Shown here: positions 35,690 to 48,299 of the stretch, in pieces
Numbering within the stretch: position 1 is the first letter of the stretch
How the letters are laid out: each line of letters begins with the position of its first letter
NCBI GenBank assembly: GCA_000729835.1
Contig: JFHB01000183.1
Coordinates: forward strand, 1 to 63,053
Source: Atkinsonella hypoxylon
Taxonomy: Eukaryota; Ascomycota; Sordariomycetes; Hypocreales; Clavicipitaceae
Length of the DNA stretch: 63,053 nt
Direction: 5' to 3'
Program-made: the position numbers and the translations under genes
Notes under the pieces: model-generated
What the model was told of the DNA's origin: nothing
The model's input: the letters and a program-made list of their open reading frames with translations, nothing else
The model's database searches: none

Positions 35690-36354
35690 GCAATCTTTTA
35701 TAACCTAGCTATATCTACGTATATTGCTACTTACGTAGATAACTGTCTTCTAATTAGTCTAAATCTATGCTATATTAACAAGCTAAAGAAGCTATTACAT
35801 AAAGCTTATCTAATAGAAGATAGAGGACTAGTAGAATTCTTTCTAGGTGTATAAATCACCTGTAATAGGTCTAAAAGGTCTATTAAAATCCACTAATCTC
35901 AATATATCCTTAAAGCCCTAGAAAGATTCAAAATGCTAGATGCTAAGCTAGCTTCTATCCCTATACAGCTAGGGATCCTAAAGCAACTAGTTTAAAACTC
36001 CTCTTAAAATCCGATTATAAGCTTTATTAGAGCATAATAGGTACTATAATGTACCTAATGTTGCTAACTAGGGCTAATATTGCTTTTTCTGTTCAGTAGC
36101 TATTAACCTTCCTAGCTAAGCCCTATATAGAGCACCTGAACGCCTCTAAGCACCTCCTAAGGTACTTAAGTGGTACTAGAAGCTTTGCTATTATTTATAA
36201 GCGTTCTATACCACTAGGGTTTTCTTCTAAAGCTTCTAGCTCTAAAGAAGTACTTAAGACCTTCCTTAGTTATTGCAATAGCGATTTTACTAGTGACAAA
36301 GTCTCTTCTAAATCAAGCTATACTTATCTATATAAGCTAGCTAGTGGACCTATT
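35690..36354 (+). pseudogene. Copia copy A, right part: end of RT and start of RNase H
   Basis: Resumes copy A after B with the second GCAAT. Reads YNLA.S.YIATYVDNCLLI (RT catalytic box near 35732-35760, YVDD with one Asn), then FFLGVQIT, KRSIKIH, ILKALERFK, the connection, and RNase H start with NSDFTSDKVSSKSSYTYLYKLASGPI. Cut at 36354 by the LTR of copy C. The rest of A is not in the window; by nesting it should lie beyond 63053. Confidence 0.9.
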
Positions 36355-37053
36355 TGTTAAAAATAAGCTACCCTGTATAGCCTATTTTTATGCCTACTAG
36401 TTGCTCTATCACGTAACCCTTATTAGGTCTTGTTACGTTGATTTTTGGTAGAGATATCGCTGTTACTAGATGCAAAACATCTGGATTTAACTAAGGCAAA
36501 GTTGCCTAACCTATAGTTAGCTTTAACAGCGTTTTTCTCTACAACTAGTAATAGTAGAAATTCAAGAAGTATATTATTTAAAAGCTAAGAATTAGGGCTA
36601 TCTAATAGTATAATTGTTAGATAGAGTTGCTTATAAGGGTTGTTTGCTATTAGTGGAATTTGTTAAATTGTGTATATAGGTTTCTCGTTTGTATAGCCGT
36701 AAGTCGATTTTTTTGTTTTTATATAGTAAATCTTTTTGCGGAAATTATAAAGTAGCCTACAAGCCCCTTCTAGTGACTACAGCCTGCTAATATAGTTAGA
36801 GGGTCTATAAGGGACTAGAAAGATTTAAGATTCTACCCTTACTAACTTATTTGTTACAGCGCTCTTAATATAAAGATACTACTATTACAGTTATCTATTG
36901 CCTCTACGTGATCTAGTACTATACACTACAGCTTGATTTAGGCTGCTGCTGCTTCCACTACGTAATAATTGCTAGGAGCAATTACAGGTGCTAAATTTAA
37001 GAGACCACTACCCTCTTAGATATCTAGTCCTATAATCCCTATTATTTTCAATA
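36355..37053 (+). repeat. 5' LTR of Copia copy C
   Basis: 699 bp, TGTTAAAAATAAGC to TTTTCAATA; followed by the PBS GGTTATAAGCCTAG at 37054. Confidence 0.95.
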
Positions 37054-38023
37054 GGTTATAAGCCTAGAAGACCTATCTGCAAGCTGTTAGCCCGCTGAAA
37101 TCTACTATTGTGTACTGTATTACCCACTAGAAGCTATATTGAGACCTGCGCTAGCAGCTATTGCTGCCAAAAATTAGTAGCTTGCTGGAAGCTATTAATA
37201 CCTGCTGCACATACATTGCTAGCCACTATACTAGTGTTTTCATTCTGCCCACCCTATGCCTCCTGCACTAGTTCTATGCACCTAGTGTATATACACTTTT
37301 AAAGCTATTCTTAATAGCTAGGTTCTATTGTTGCGCAACATTAAAATATACACATTTACACACATTACATTTGCACTGCGAATTGTTTTATTAGGCACTG
37401 CCTAATCAATTATTTCTATTAAGAAATAAGCTTAGCGCTGCACTGCATCGCTCGTTGTTGTGCTGTTATCTTGTATATTGTGCACCCTATATACCTCTAT
37501 TAGTAGCTATACTACAATTTGTAGTGCACACCTAATAGCTTTTGTTGCCGTTAGATATTCCTGTGTTTTCGGTTGCAGAATTAATTTGTGTAGTAATCCT
37601 ACCGGTTAGGATTTTGAAGTAGGAATTAGCTAGATATCCCTAAATTAGCTGTGCCTAGGTCTCTACTAATTTATTAGAACCTAATTAGAGAAGAATCTCC
37701 TGAATTTTTTGGCTAAAAATAGCTAGAACCTGTGTTTTATGCCCCTCGCGACCGCTTGTTAATCTAGTCTGCTATACAAATTGTATGCGCATATAGATTG
37801 CGATACAACGCAGCCTTTAGAGCCTGTTATACCTGTTACGAAAGAAATTGGAGAAAAATCTCAGTATAATTTCTGAAGATATAGGACACTTCTAGGCCTA
37901 TAATAGAGCAATCTATTAATATCTAGTAGAGGTTATTACTGTTATTTACTACTATTTCCACTGTAATTTAGCTATAATTAGCTATAAAAGAGCGTTAAAT
38001 TAGCTACTTTTTAAACCCTTAAA
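37054..38023 (+). other. PBS and structured leader of Copia copy C
   Basis: Starts with the tRNA-Met half type PBS. Contains the conserved inverted repeats (for example 37303-37319). The open frame 37108-37302 begins at TTG, so it is treated as non-coding leader. One local difference from the other leaders is an unrelated stretch near 37893-37925. Confidence 0.6.
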
Positions 38024-40460
38024 ATAGCACCGAAAGGAACAGGCAAGGGAAAGAGCATAAGCCCTAAAAGGGGTAGTAGTTCTAGTACACTAGCTAATCC
38101 AGCTGCTGCTACTAGCTTTCCTGGTCCAGTAAGGTCCCCCCCTCAGCCAGTAGATTCCTCTTCTAATAAAGAAGATTATACAGCTAAGAAGGCTCTAAAG
38201 GAAGCTAGATTAGCTTCTAAAAGAGTAGTGTAAGTCTATAATGTACAAGCTAATCTAAAAGCTTAAATGGATAAGCAACAAGAGACCTTAAATAGATTTA
38301 TTAGGCATAGTGAAGTAAAACAAAGCTAAAATAAAGGTAATATAGCTAATTTACTAAGTAAATTAGATACTATAATTATATCTATAGGTAATCTCTCTAT
38401 AGGGTCTTCTAAAGCAGATCCTGTTACTTCTAAGACTTCTAAAGTCTCTTTTAAAGTCCCTAAACCTTCTAGTTCCTCTAATAGTGCTACTTTTCTGCCT
38501 GCTTTTAATAAAGGCACTATAAAAGAGTTAAATAAGAAGGTCCACTCTATTCTAGAGGCTACTAAGCTAAAAGGCCCTAAAAATTTTAAACAGTAGAAGT
38601 AAGCTTTAACTATTTAATTTAGAGCATTAGGATTCCCTTAATTTATTAATAATCCTAGTATAGCTAGTACTTTAGTAGATTTAGAACAAGCTATTATCCT
38701 TATAATTATAAGAGATAGTTGCTAATCTAGACCTTAAGCTGCTATAAGCTAGCATAAGTCCCCTATAGATGCCTATAACGTTCTAGTTAGGCAATATTTG
38801 TAGAGTGCTAAAATACAATATAGTACGCTATATGCTAGTTATTATAACTTATTGTTTTCGAACTATAAGGGATCTTTAGAGGCCTTTAATGCTGAATTTA
38901 ATAATTTACTAGCTAGATTACAGCTCTATAGTGTAGCTATTAATCCTATTGACTAGGTAAATTATTATATTAATGCTTTAAAGAAGACCTTCTCTAGCTG
39001 GGCTGAAAGGCAGCAATATTCTATTAGAGCTGCTAGAGCATAAGGTTTATCTGTAAAAATGCTGAATTTACAGTTCCTTATAGCTGATTTATTAGAAGAA
39101 CAAAGAGATAAAAGCTCCTCTATATCTAAGGCTCTTAGTTATAAAGCTTCTAATTCTAATAGTTCTAATAATAAGGCTAATTAAGGAAAGAAACCTCCTA
39201 ATTAGAAGAAGAATTCTAATTCTAATTCTAATAATTCTAATGCCTCTAAAGAAAAAGATTAAGATAAAGCCTCTAAGAATAAGAAGAAGTAGAAGGGCCG
39301 AAGAAGAAGTAATAAAAATTCTAGGAATAAGGATAGAGAAGCTGCTTTTGCTATAGGTTGTTATAACCTATCTACTAGCAACCAGGATACTATAGATTCC
39401 AATAGTGAATCTAGCAGTTCTAGTAGTGATGATTCTTACGATTTAGATACGGAATCCACTACTAGTGATACTAGTACTACTAGTAATAATACCCCTTCTT
39501 TTAATTACTCTAACGGAATAATTAAAAACTCCCTACTATACAATATAGGTTCTACCTGTTATATAGTTAACAATAAGGCATTTTTTAGGACTTTTAAGCC
39601 TATAAAAAAGGGTAAAACCGCGCCTATTGCTACTAGAGGAGGTTCTATTTATCCTAAAGGACAGGGAACTGCTGTATTCTAGGTACTAGTTAGTATAAAT
39701 CCAGCTAAATACAGGCCTTTAGCTCTAAAGGATGCTCTGTATTGCCTAGGTTTAGATACTAACCTAATTAGTGGTCTAAAGCACTATTTAATAGGGGGCA
39801 CTCTCCTTAGAAATTAGCTATTTCTAGCTAATAGAAGCTGCTGTAGGCTTCTAAATCCTAAAAAGTATAGTTTCTTCTTACAGCTTAAGGGGCAAGAGAC
39901 CTCTAGAGTGTGTAAAAACCACGCAAATCTCTCTTATATAGGATTTACTAGTAATAGTTATAATAGCGGTTATAATGCTAGTTATCCTATAGAGGTTTAA
40001 ATCCCTTAACAGCCTAGTTTTAATCCTAAGGAATATAGCTAAATCGAGGAATTATCTAATTTTAAAGAAGAAGAAGATAATACCAATAATGATGCTATAG
40101 AGCTATTAGCCCTAGTTCCTAAACGGGCTCCTAGTTAGATTCCTTCTAATAACAGGGATTTAGAAGGTCTAAATCCTAAGTTGCTGGATATTAGAGGAAA
40201 TAGCCGTCTAGATCCCTTAAACGAGGCCCGTAGTTCTCAAGAGATCTAGCAAGATAGGGAGCAACAGGAAGCTAGCTCTAATGATAATTCTAGTAGTAAT
40301 CCTACTGCTTCTTCTTCCTATAAGAAGCTCCTAGAATTAGCTGCTACTTAGCATGTTAGATTAGGGCATATAGGACTCCCTTTACTAAAGAAGACTGCTT
40401 CTATTACTAAAGGTATTCCTGATTTTACAAAAATCAAGGAAAAGGATTTTAACTGCCTAG
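38024..40460 (+). pseudogene. gag-protease part of Copia copy C polyprotein (dead, truncated)
   Basis: Start codon ATA at 38024-38026 (ATG lost), N-terminus APKGTGKGKS-like and the best preserved of the four. Gag capsid part about 38600-39140; basic tail about 39170-39330 (KNKKK.KGRRRS); protease at about 39537-39570 reading Y-N-I-G-S-T-C (DTG destroyed). GAG-pre-integrase HVRLGHIGLPLL near 40350-40400. The frame ends in ..KDFNCLA at 40460 where element D begins. An open frame on the opposite strand at 38326-38517 is a shadow. Confidence 0.87.
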
Positions 40461-40665
40461 TGTGTCGCGGCGGGGTTACCCCCTTGCGCTCTTATATTAG
40501 CTTTGCAAGGGATGCTACATACAGATTTTTCTCTATAAGAGTGCGCATCTCCTAGATATATAGATAGAAAAACAAAGCAAGCGCACAAGCAGCTTCTGCT
40601 AACTCTTTTTAGGCTTTTACTCTTTTAATTAATTAATATCTTTTAGCCTACTTTAATTTACAACA
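40461..40665 (+). repeat. probable 5' LTR of Gypsy element D (right border uncertain)
   Basis: Begins TGTGTCGCGGCGGGG; the first 140 bases keep CpG/CpA and include a TATAAGAG box near 40538. The right border is set at a CAACA near 40665 only by plausibility, since no second copy is available to compare. Confidence 0.5.
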
Positions 40666-41600
40666 CTTAACGCTTAAGAGACATTACTTTACTACTAGTA
40701 ACACTTTCCTTAACTCTTTAGTATATTTAGCTCCTTTTGCGTATATATATCTTTTAAGCTGTAATTAATATTTTATTTCTGCCTTTTCTAACTATTTAAT
40801 CTTCTTGCCTACTATTATCTAATAGTATACACTATTAAATATCTTGCTCTTTACTAATTCTTTTTAATCTTAATGTACACTATATTATTATCTACTTTAG
40901 CGTAAGCTATATAGTTATTTAGGGGTTTAGTTTTAAGTTAATAAAAATAGAGGCTTTACTAGGAACTTATTCTAATTAAAGTGCATTATATAATTAAAAG
41001 GTTTTTTATAGAGATTCTAGAAGAAAGAAGAAAAGGCTACTAAGTATTAAAGATAAAAGAGCACTTTAGCTTAAATATTACTAATATAAGAAAGAAGGAA
41101 ATTATAAGGATAAAAGCTCTATATTATAAGGGATTATTTAATTAAGAGAGAAAAAAAATTTCTATAGCTTTTTTAAGCTAAGAAGAGCTAGGCCTAGTTA
41201 AAAACAATTGCTATATTATAAATACTAGCTAGCCTATTTAACCCCTATTTTGCTCTTAGCTAAAATAGCCTTAATATAGTAAAAAGGAAGTTTTTAGGTC
41301 CCTTAAACATTATAATTATTTAATTATAGAGAAAAATTTCTCTTTTATCCTTATCTTAGTAGTTATCTTTATATTTACTGTTATTAGCAATTAAGTTCTT
41401 AGCCTTTATATCTTAGCGTTAAAAGCTTATATAACTATAGAAGCAGAAGGTAAGAGCATTAAAAGCACAGCTAATATAGGGAATTATATATATTATACTT
41501 TTTCTACTAAGTAAGATTAATTGTTCTTTTTATACCTACTTTCTATATTAAGCTATTCTATTAGTTATTTATATAAGTTTAGTATTTTATATCTCTTAAA
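40666..41600. other. leader of element D, no coding signal
   Basis: Strongly AT-rich, TAA/TAG in all frames. I see no recognisable gene or PBS. Confidence 0.45.
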
Positions 41601-43790
41601 GAAAAGTATAAGCTTTATATCTAAAGTAGCTAATATTAGCTTTAGCTAATCTAGTAAATCTTCTAAAAAAGTTGTTTTAGAACCTAAGATTATAATAGAA
41701 TTAAATACTTAAGATAAAAAGGCTAGTACTAGTAGCGCTATAGCTATACCTTATAAGGCTCTTACTAAAGCTATAGATAAAGCTATTAGAAAGCAGTAAG
41801 CTTAGGCTACCTTTAATAAGAAGTTTAATATACGCTAATTTAAGAGAGAAAATATTCTTAATTACTTAACTAGCTTTAAGCTAAAGATAAAGACCTTATT
41901 TATTCTAAAGAAAAACTAGTAGAAAATATTTATTTATTATATTAACCTATTAATCTATAAATATATAAAGGTTATTTATACCTTATATAATTAGAAAGAA
42001 GCTAAAAAGTAGCTTTTACTTTAATATAAAGCTACTCTTTAGGATTAAAAGAAGTAAGCTAATAAAAAGCTTAAAGACCTAAAGAGAAACTATTTAAGAA
42101 CTATAAAGAACACTCTCTATTAGCTTTAAGAACATTAAGCTACTATAATTAGTGCTAAGCTCTATATATAGTGTAGTGTAACCTCTTAGTCTAATTACAT
42201 TTATAAGGCCTTACTAGATACTATACTTACTAGCTTTATAGATTAAATAAAAGTTACTAGAGCTAAGTTTATTGTAATACTCTATAGAGAGTTATTAGAG
42301 CAGCTTAGCTAGTATATATAAGCTAGAATAGAGCTAGAAGACTGTAATTCTAGACTTTATAACAATAAAAGAGACTACCTTTATATACCTTTAGGCAGAA
42401 GAAGTTCTAAGTATTATAGTATAAGTAATTTTAGTTATAAGGCTAAGGAAATTATATAGCCTATTTTAGAAGTAAAAGATTAAATAGATAATTTAACCTA
42501 GAAGTTTAAAGATATAAAGATTATACTTATAAAGTAGGTAGTTTTAAAGATAGATATTATAAAGCTTTTTAAAGAGAAATTTAGGAAGAAGAAGAAGGAA
42601 AAGTAGAATATATATATTAATACTATTAATATATATAATAATGCCTAAAGCTTTAGGACCTATATAACTAGAAGCTATATAAAACAGCATTACTACTATT
42701 ACTATAGTAAGGAAGATTATTATATAGATTAATACTAGTTTTATTAGTATAATAATAAGATTAGCTTTATAAAGTATAATTAAAGAGTAAGTATCTTAAC
42801 AGTAAAATTAAATAATCTAGTGCTATCTATTCTTATATAAAGCTTCCTTAGTATAGAAAGTTGTTTTTATAGGCTTATAGTGTTCTAGGTTAATTGTTTT
42901 AACTACTATATTATAAGATAGTATTATCTTTAAGTTAAGGAATTTAGTAGAAAAACATTAAACTATTAAAAGCCTAGTAAAAAAGAGAGAGAGATATTAG
43001 ATTAAATCTTTAATAAGATTAATATTTCTAATTATTACCTAATATATATTCTACTAGAAGCTATTCTTAAGAGAGACTCTATTAATAGTACTACAGTAAC
43101 TTTAACGTTTAAGATAAAGAAATATAGACCTAAAAGAACTCTCTATATACTAATTAAGGAGAGAATTACAGCTTAGCTCTTTAGAGTTTATACTGTAAGA
43201 ACGTAATACTCTACTAAGTAAGAAGGAGCTTTAAAAGACTAAGTAAAAAGGAAAGAAAAGAAAGCTAAGGAAGATAGCTCTATAGATATAAAAATATAGC
43301 TTCTTATATAATTATTTAAAGATATTTTTTAGAAAAAGATTAGAGTTAGCTTATAAAACCTATATAGACTAATGCTTATACTTATAGAAGTAATAAAGAA
43401 TAAATGCCTAATATAAGTAGATAGTGTTAATAAAGTTCGTTATATTAATAGAATAAGTGCTAAAGTTATACCTCTATATTCTATCTTAAGGAAGAGGTAA
43501 AGAGTTAAAGAGTAAGAAGATTAATTAATTAATGTTATTAAGATAATATCTACTATAGTTAAAGAGGCAACAGAAGACAATAAGGAAAACATTACTAATA
43601 AATATATAAAATAGCTACTTAGTGGTATCTAGAAGGATTTATAGAACGTTATATAAGAATATATAGGAAATTGTGTTAAAGAGAAGAAGTCTATTGTAGA
43701 CCTATAGGTAAATGCGCTTTACATTAGAGGATTAAATAGTATTTTAAAGCTAAAAGCAATTGTAAGCTATTTATAGAACTTACCTTACCT
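41600..43790 (+). pseudogene. gag region of Gypsy element D (dead)
   Basis: Structural protein. The frame shows a Ser/Lys-rich start, a long charged helical region (41750-42420) with KKLKDLKRNYLRTIKN-like helices, and a Tyr-rich patch near 42670-42740 (HYYYYYSKEDYY) that looks like a zinc knuckle whose Cys and His codons turned to Tyr. After it comes a spacer to the protease. Many TAA/TAG stops. Assignment as gag rests mainly on position before protease and RT and on this patch. Confidence 0.6.
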
Positions 43791-43799
43791 TTAAGTACA

Positions 43800-44100
43800 A
43801 CTTAGAAGCCTAGACTCTTTGCTTATTAATAGTCTTGTAGATTGTAGTTCGCAAGGGAACATTATCACTAAGGACCTTGTTAAAGAGCTTAATTTGAAAA
43901 TAACTCCAACGAAGCAAGAGACTACTACTACGTCTTTTACGTTGCACTAAAGTCTTCGCATGTGCGATTGATCCTTAGAATGCCTTTTGTGCGCATAGCT
44001 AAAGTTACCTTTAAGCACAGTAATAAAGGAGGCAAGCTCCTCTTGAAGTACTGTTTCGGAAATATTGTGTTAGTCTTAAGGGTTACTAGGAGTGTTAAAT
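43800..44100 (+). pseudogene. retropepsin segment of element D, locally almost free of RIP
   Basis: Aspartyl protease region with VDCSSQGNIITKDLVKELNL (family: D-[ST]-G...GNFI or NII), followed by TPTKQETTTTSF. Base composition changes here: CpA, TpG and CpG are frequent between about 43850 and 44085 although the gag before and pol after are TA-saturated. The frame still meets some TAG/TAA further on, so it is not functional. Confidence 0.65.
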
Positions 44101-47100
44101 AGGAGACTGCAACAGATAAAGCAATAGCTACTAGCGTTAATCTAATCTTAATTAATAAGTTATTTAAGGATTTAGTCTATAATTAAATAGTTAAAGAGGG
44201 TCTTAAAGCTAAATTAAACAATAATAAAGAGCTAGTGCTTATAATAAAGAATAAGGGCGCAGCTATTACTAACCTTATAATAAAGGGAATAGCTAACTAG
44301 TATAAAAGCTAACTTAAAGAGGCTGTAGAGAAGATTTAGCCCTTAAGGTAATTATAACTAATTAATCTAAAGGTAAATACATTATATAAGCAGAAAGCTA
44401 ATAAAATTCTGCTAAGAGATAATATTCCTTTAGATAAATCTATACTTAATAGAGACTTTAAGTAGAAATAGAAGAAGTAGAAAAAGGTAAAAGTATACTT
44501 AAATAAATTAGGAAAATACACTAAATATATTATAGAAAGATTTAGTAAAAAACCCTAAGGATTCTAAATAACAAAAGAGCGCTTAGATTAAATAGTTAAA
44601 TAAGTATAAGAACATTTAATAGTAGAAAAAGTTAATGTTTTTAAGGAAATCCTTTATAACTAAAAGGCAGCACTAGTATAGAACTTATTAGAGTGTAGAA
44701 AGATTAATTCTTTAGTTATACTGCCTTAAGTTATTTATACTGTTGCTTATAGAGCTTAAAAAGTAAAGTTAATACTAATACCTATTAGCCTATAAGGGAG
44801 ACTAGTTAATTTATTAAAAAAGAAGCTTTAGTATAGATTATTAAAAGAGAGCTATAGATCTTATAGAAACTCTTACTTTTTAGTAATAAAGAAGGATAAA
44901 GAGATATAGTTAGTGCTATTTATAATAGCTTACAATAAGATTACAATATAGAATACCTATATTCTAGAAAGAGTAAAGGCTTTTAGTAAAGAATTTAAGA
45001 TATATAAAATACTTTTAGTTATTAATTTACTATTAGGCTATAACTAAGTGCTACTTATAGAGAAAAGCAAGAACTTAATAATAATTTTAATAGTAATAGA
45101 GCTTCTATAACTTTATATATTTCCTTAAGAAGTAACTAACTCTATTACTTAATTTATTTAAATAGTAAAGAGAATTCTTTTTAACCTAATTCCTTACACT
45201 TATAAGCCTTTCTTAAACAATATTGCAGTAAAAGGCTCTACTACTATATATAATAAAGAGAAAGTGTTGCTTAATATATAAAGATATATTATAGAATATT
45301 TAATTAACATTAATAAAGTCCTTATTAATATTAAGCTAGCTAGTTATACTATATCTACTATAAAATTAAAGCTATACTAAAAGACTATAGAGATTATTAG
45401 ATTTATATATAGCACTAATAGAAAGAAACCTTTAGAAGTAAAAGTAATAAAGATTCTAGAGTAAATAGAGTATAAGAATATTTTTAAGATTAAATTCTTT
45501 CTTAAGTTTATAGGCTATTATTGTATTTAAGTATAGTATTACTCTATAAAAGCTAAGCCTTTTATAATTTTACTTAAGAAAAGTGCTAAGTAAACTTAAG
45601 GATTAAACTAGAAGAACGCTATAGAGGTTCTTAAGTATACAATAATAACTACACTAGTTCTTATAATAATTAATCTTAGCTTAAGCACTAGAGAAATTAT
45701 ATTAATAGTTAACGTAAGCTTAAAAGAATAAAGAGTAGTTTTAATATAAATTATTAATAGGTAATAACACTTTATATAATATAAAAGTAGATATTAGAGC
45801 AATTTAGAAATTAAGTATAATAGAATAAAGCAGAAATATAGAGCTATTATCTATATATTAAGAAGGCTATAAATTTATCTCTATAGAGTTCTTTTTACTC
45901 TAAAGACTAATTCTTAGGTGCTTATACATTAGCTTAATAGCGCTATTAATAACGTTCTAGGCGTGCTTATTATATAATAGATTAGTTACATTATACTATT
46001 TAATTTTATAGCTAGATATATTCTAGGAGAAAAGAATAAGATAGCTAATACTTTATTGCGTAAAGAAGGTAGGCCTTTTAATGCATTAAATTAAGTAGCT
46101 AAAGGGGATATTAAAGATTTTATTAACTTACAGCTTAACGTTAATAAGATTTAGCTATATAATAGAGTATACTATACTCTTAAGACTTAATAAATTATAG
46201 ATTTCCTTTTAACATTATAAAGACTATTTAATTTAGATAAAAGTAAGTATAAGTAACTTTATATAAGTGTTAAGCAATACTTCTTAGATAAAGGCCTATT
46301 ATAGAAGAGACTAACTAGTATAATAAAGAGTTCTACTTTAGTTATTAAAGACTTAATATAATAGAAGAAGATTATTAAGGCTTTATATAAGTAAATAAGT
46401 TATAAAGGTGTAGAAGTTATATTTTAAGTAGCTAGAATTAAGTACTTTTAAAAAGAACTCTAGAATATAGTTTAAGTAATAATTTTCTATTGTAAAGTAT
46501 ACTAAAAGTTCGCTCCTTAGAGGCCTAAAGAATTATTAATACTAGTAGCTTTAAGCAACCTAATAAGTAAGATATATATTAACACCTAATATATACTACT
46601 TAATTATAGTTTTAAGTACCTTCTAGAAGCAAGATATAACCTTACTAAATAGGTAGAAGCATACTCTATATAGTATACTAATGTTATAGCTATTTAGAAG
46701 TTCTTAGTAAAACTAATTATACAATTTAAAGTCTTCTAATTTCTAGTTTTTAATAGAGAGCTAAAAATATATAGAAATCTTAAAAAAGCAATTAAAGCTA
46801 TTAGAATTAAAGGGATTAAGACATTAGTGTATAATCTAAAAGCTAATTTACCTATTAAAGCTAGTTATTAAACGCTTATATTTACTCTTTTAAAGATAGA
46901 AGGTTTTAATAAAAAGTAGTTTAAATTGCTAAATAAAGCACTATTAGTAGACTATATAGCTATATAAGCGTTATATAGTAAATCTACTTTCTACCTAATT
47001 TATAGTTAAGAGCTTATTCTTCCTTTAGAAGTTAAATTTCCTACTTAAAGGTTAATTAATTAGTTAGAAGTTATAATAATATAGAATCTCTTTAAAGTAA

Positions 47101-47950
47101 AAGTTAGAATGCTAGAACAAAAGGAAGTAGATATCTAGAAGGCTTACGTAAAAGTCTTTATATTTAGGTAATACTTAGCTAATTAAATAAACTAGAACTA
47201 AGAGGTATTATTGTAAAAGAAGAAAGATTAATTAGTTCTAAAAGATCTAGTTCTTATATATAATATATAAAGGGTTATAGATATATTAATAAAGAAGAAG
47301 TTAGTAATACAATAGAATAGTCCTTTTAAAGTATATAGCTAAGCGAAAGTTACTAGCGCCTACTATTTAGAGACTTTAAATAGTATAGTGCTTAATAAGA
47401 CTATTTCTAGGGATTATATTAAGAAGTTTAGGCTTAATCTAGAGGGATAGTGGACTTCTACTGCTAATAAATAGCTCTATGCTCTACAATATACTGCCTA
47501 GTATAGTGAAAACACTAGCAACTTTAAGTAAGATACTAATAAATTGCAGCCTGCTAATGCCTAGTATAATATATTAGATTAAATAGTTTCTAAGGACTAT
47601 ACGTTATAGCTGTACTAAAAAGAGGATTTTAAGGATAATAACGCTAAAGTAGATCTTCTACTATAACGTTATCTAAAGTATATAATAGAAGTTTATCTAC
47701 TAATAATACCTAAAGAAGAGCGCAGAAGCTATAAGGAGATTAACAACATTATTTAATCTTAGTAATTTACCTGCAACTTTACTAAGATATATAACTTATT
47801 GTAGCTTTTACAAAAGCTAATGCTATAGTCCCTATATCTTTAGCTTTAGGGAGAAGAGAGGTTAAGTTTATTTATTTATATATTTAAGACTAACTAAGAT
47901 TTAATAATAGTACATTAAGATTATTTAAAGATTTAAAGCTAATTAGAATT
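44100..47950 (+). pseudogene. pol of Gypsy element D: RT, RNase H, integrase (dead)
   Basis: RT about 44760-45480, with the palm block LGYNQVLLIE near 45030 and the catalytic region near 45192-45240 reading PYTYKPFLNNIAVKG, the fungal Gypsy PFLDDIGVKG motif with both Asp changed to Asn. RNase H about 45620-46060 (TLLRKEG-like end). Integrase about 46100-47400, ending in the YLETLNSIVLNKTISRDYIKKF block that closes pol in this group, then a C-terminal extension with few stops to about 47950. Order RT, RNase H, integrase is Gypsy. An open frame on the opposite strand at 44336-44521 is a shadow. Confidence 0.85.
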
Positions 47951-47993
47951 AAGACTATAAACCTAGATTAAATAGGATATATAAAAAGTTTTT

Positions 47994-48299
47994 TGTTGGA
48001 ATCGTTATGACTCCATCGTGCGATTCCGGCACCTGCATGGGTGGATACGACCGCTGATTAGTCGCATCCGCACACTAGTCCCCACTTACATTAGGGTCGC
48101 TAATACCCCTTAATTCCCCCTTAACACAACACTATACCTAAGGCATCTAATAGGGTATATAATGTAGCCTCTTTTGCTAGTTAAATACAACTCCTAAATA
48201 ACTAAATTTAAACCTCTTTAATGTAAATACTAGTGCACTAGTGAATTAGTTATAGAACTAACTTAAAGGAGTATAAATTAAACCCTTAGTCTATTAACA
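47994..48299 (+). repeat. 5' LTR of Copia element E (9-bp shorter)
   Basis: 306 bp. Starts TGTTGGAATCG; the outer half keeps CpG/CpA and the inner half is mutated, ending CTATTAACA where the 3' LTR has CTGTCGACA. It lacks one copy of a 9-bp AAGGCATAT-type direct repeat near 48141 that the other three LTRs of the family carry. Confidence 0.93.

Larger units (their letters stand above)
36355..40460 (+). mobile_element. Copia copy C, 5' part only, nested in copy A
   Basis: Third copy of the family, plus strand: 5' LTR, PBS, leader, gag, protease and the beginning of the integrase region. It interrupts RNase H of A at 36354 (left flank CTATT) and is itself broken at 40460 by element D. The remainder should lie to the right of the window. 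Confidence 0.93.
40461..47993 (+). mobile_element. Ty3/Gypsy retrotransposon D, left part, nested in copy C
   Basis: Plus-strand Gypsy element with LTR-like start TGTGTCGCGG at 40461 right after the interrupted Copia frame; the preceding CCTAG may be one half of a target duplication. Contains leader, gag, retropepsin, RT, RNase H and integrase, all heavily RIP-mutated. Interrupted at 47993 by Copia element E; the sequence after E (54296 on) is contiguous with it. No 3' LTR was found. Confidence 0.85.

Noticed and set aside
37108..37302. 64-codon frame in the Copia leader (also 34744-34938 in copy B)
   Set aside because: It is in the sense direction but starts at TTG, lies between PBS and gag, and is not kept as a full frame in copies A and F.
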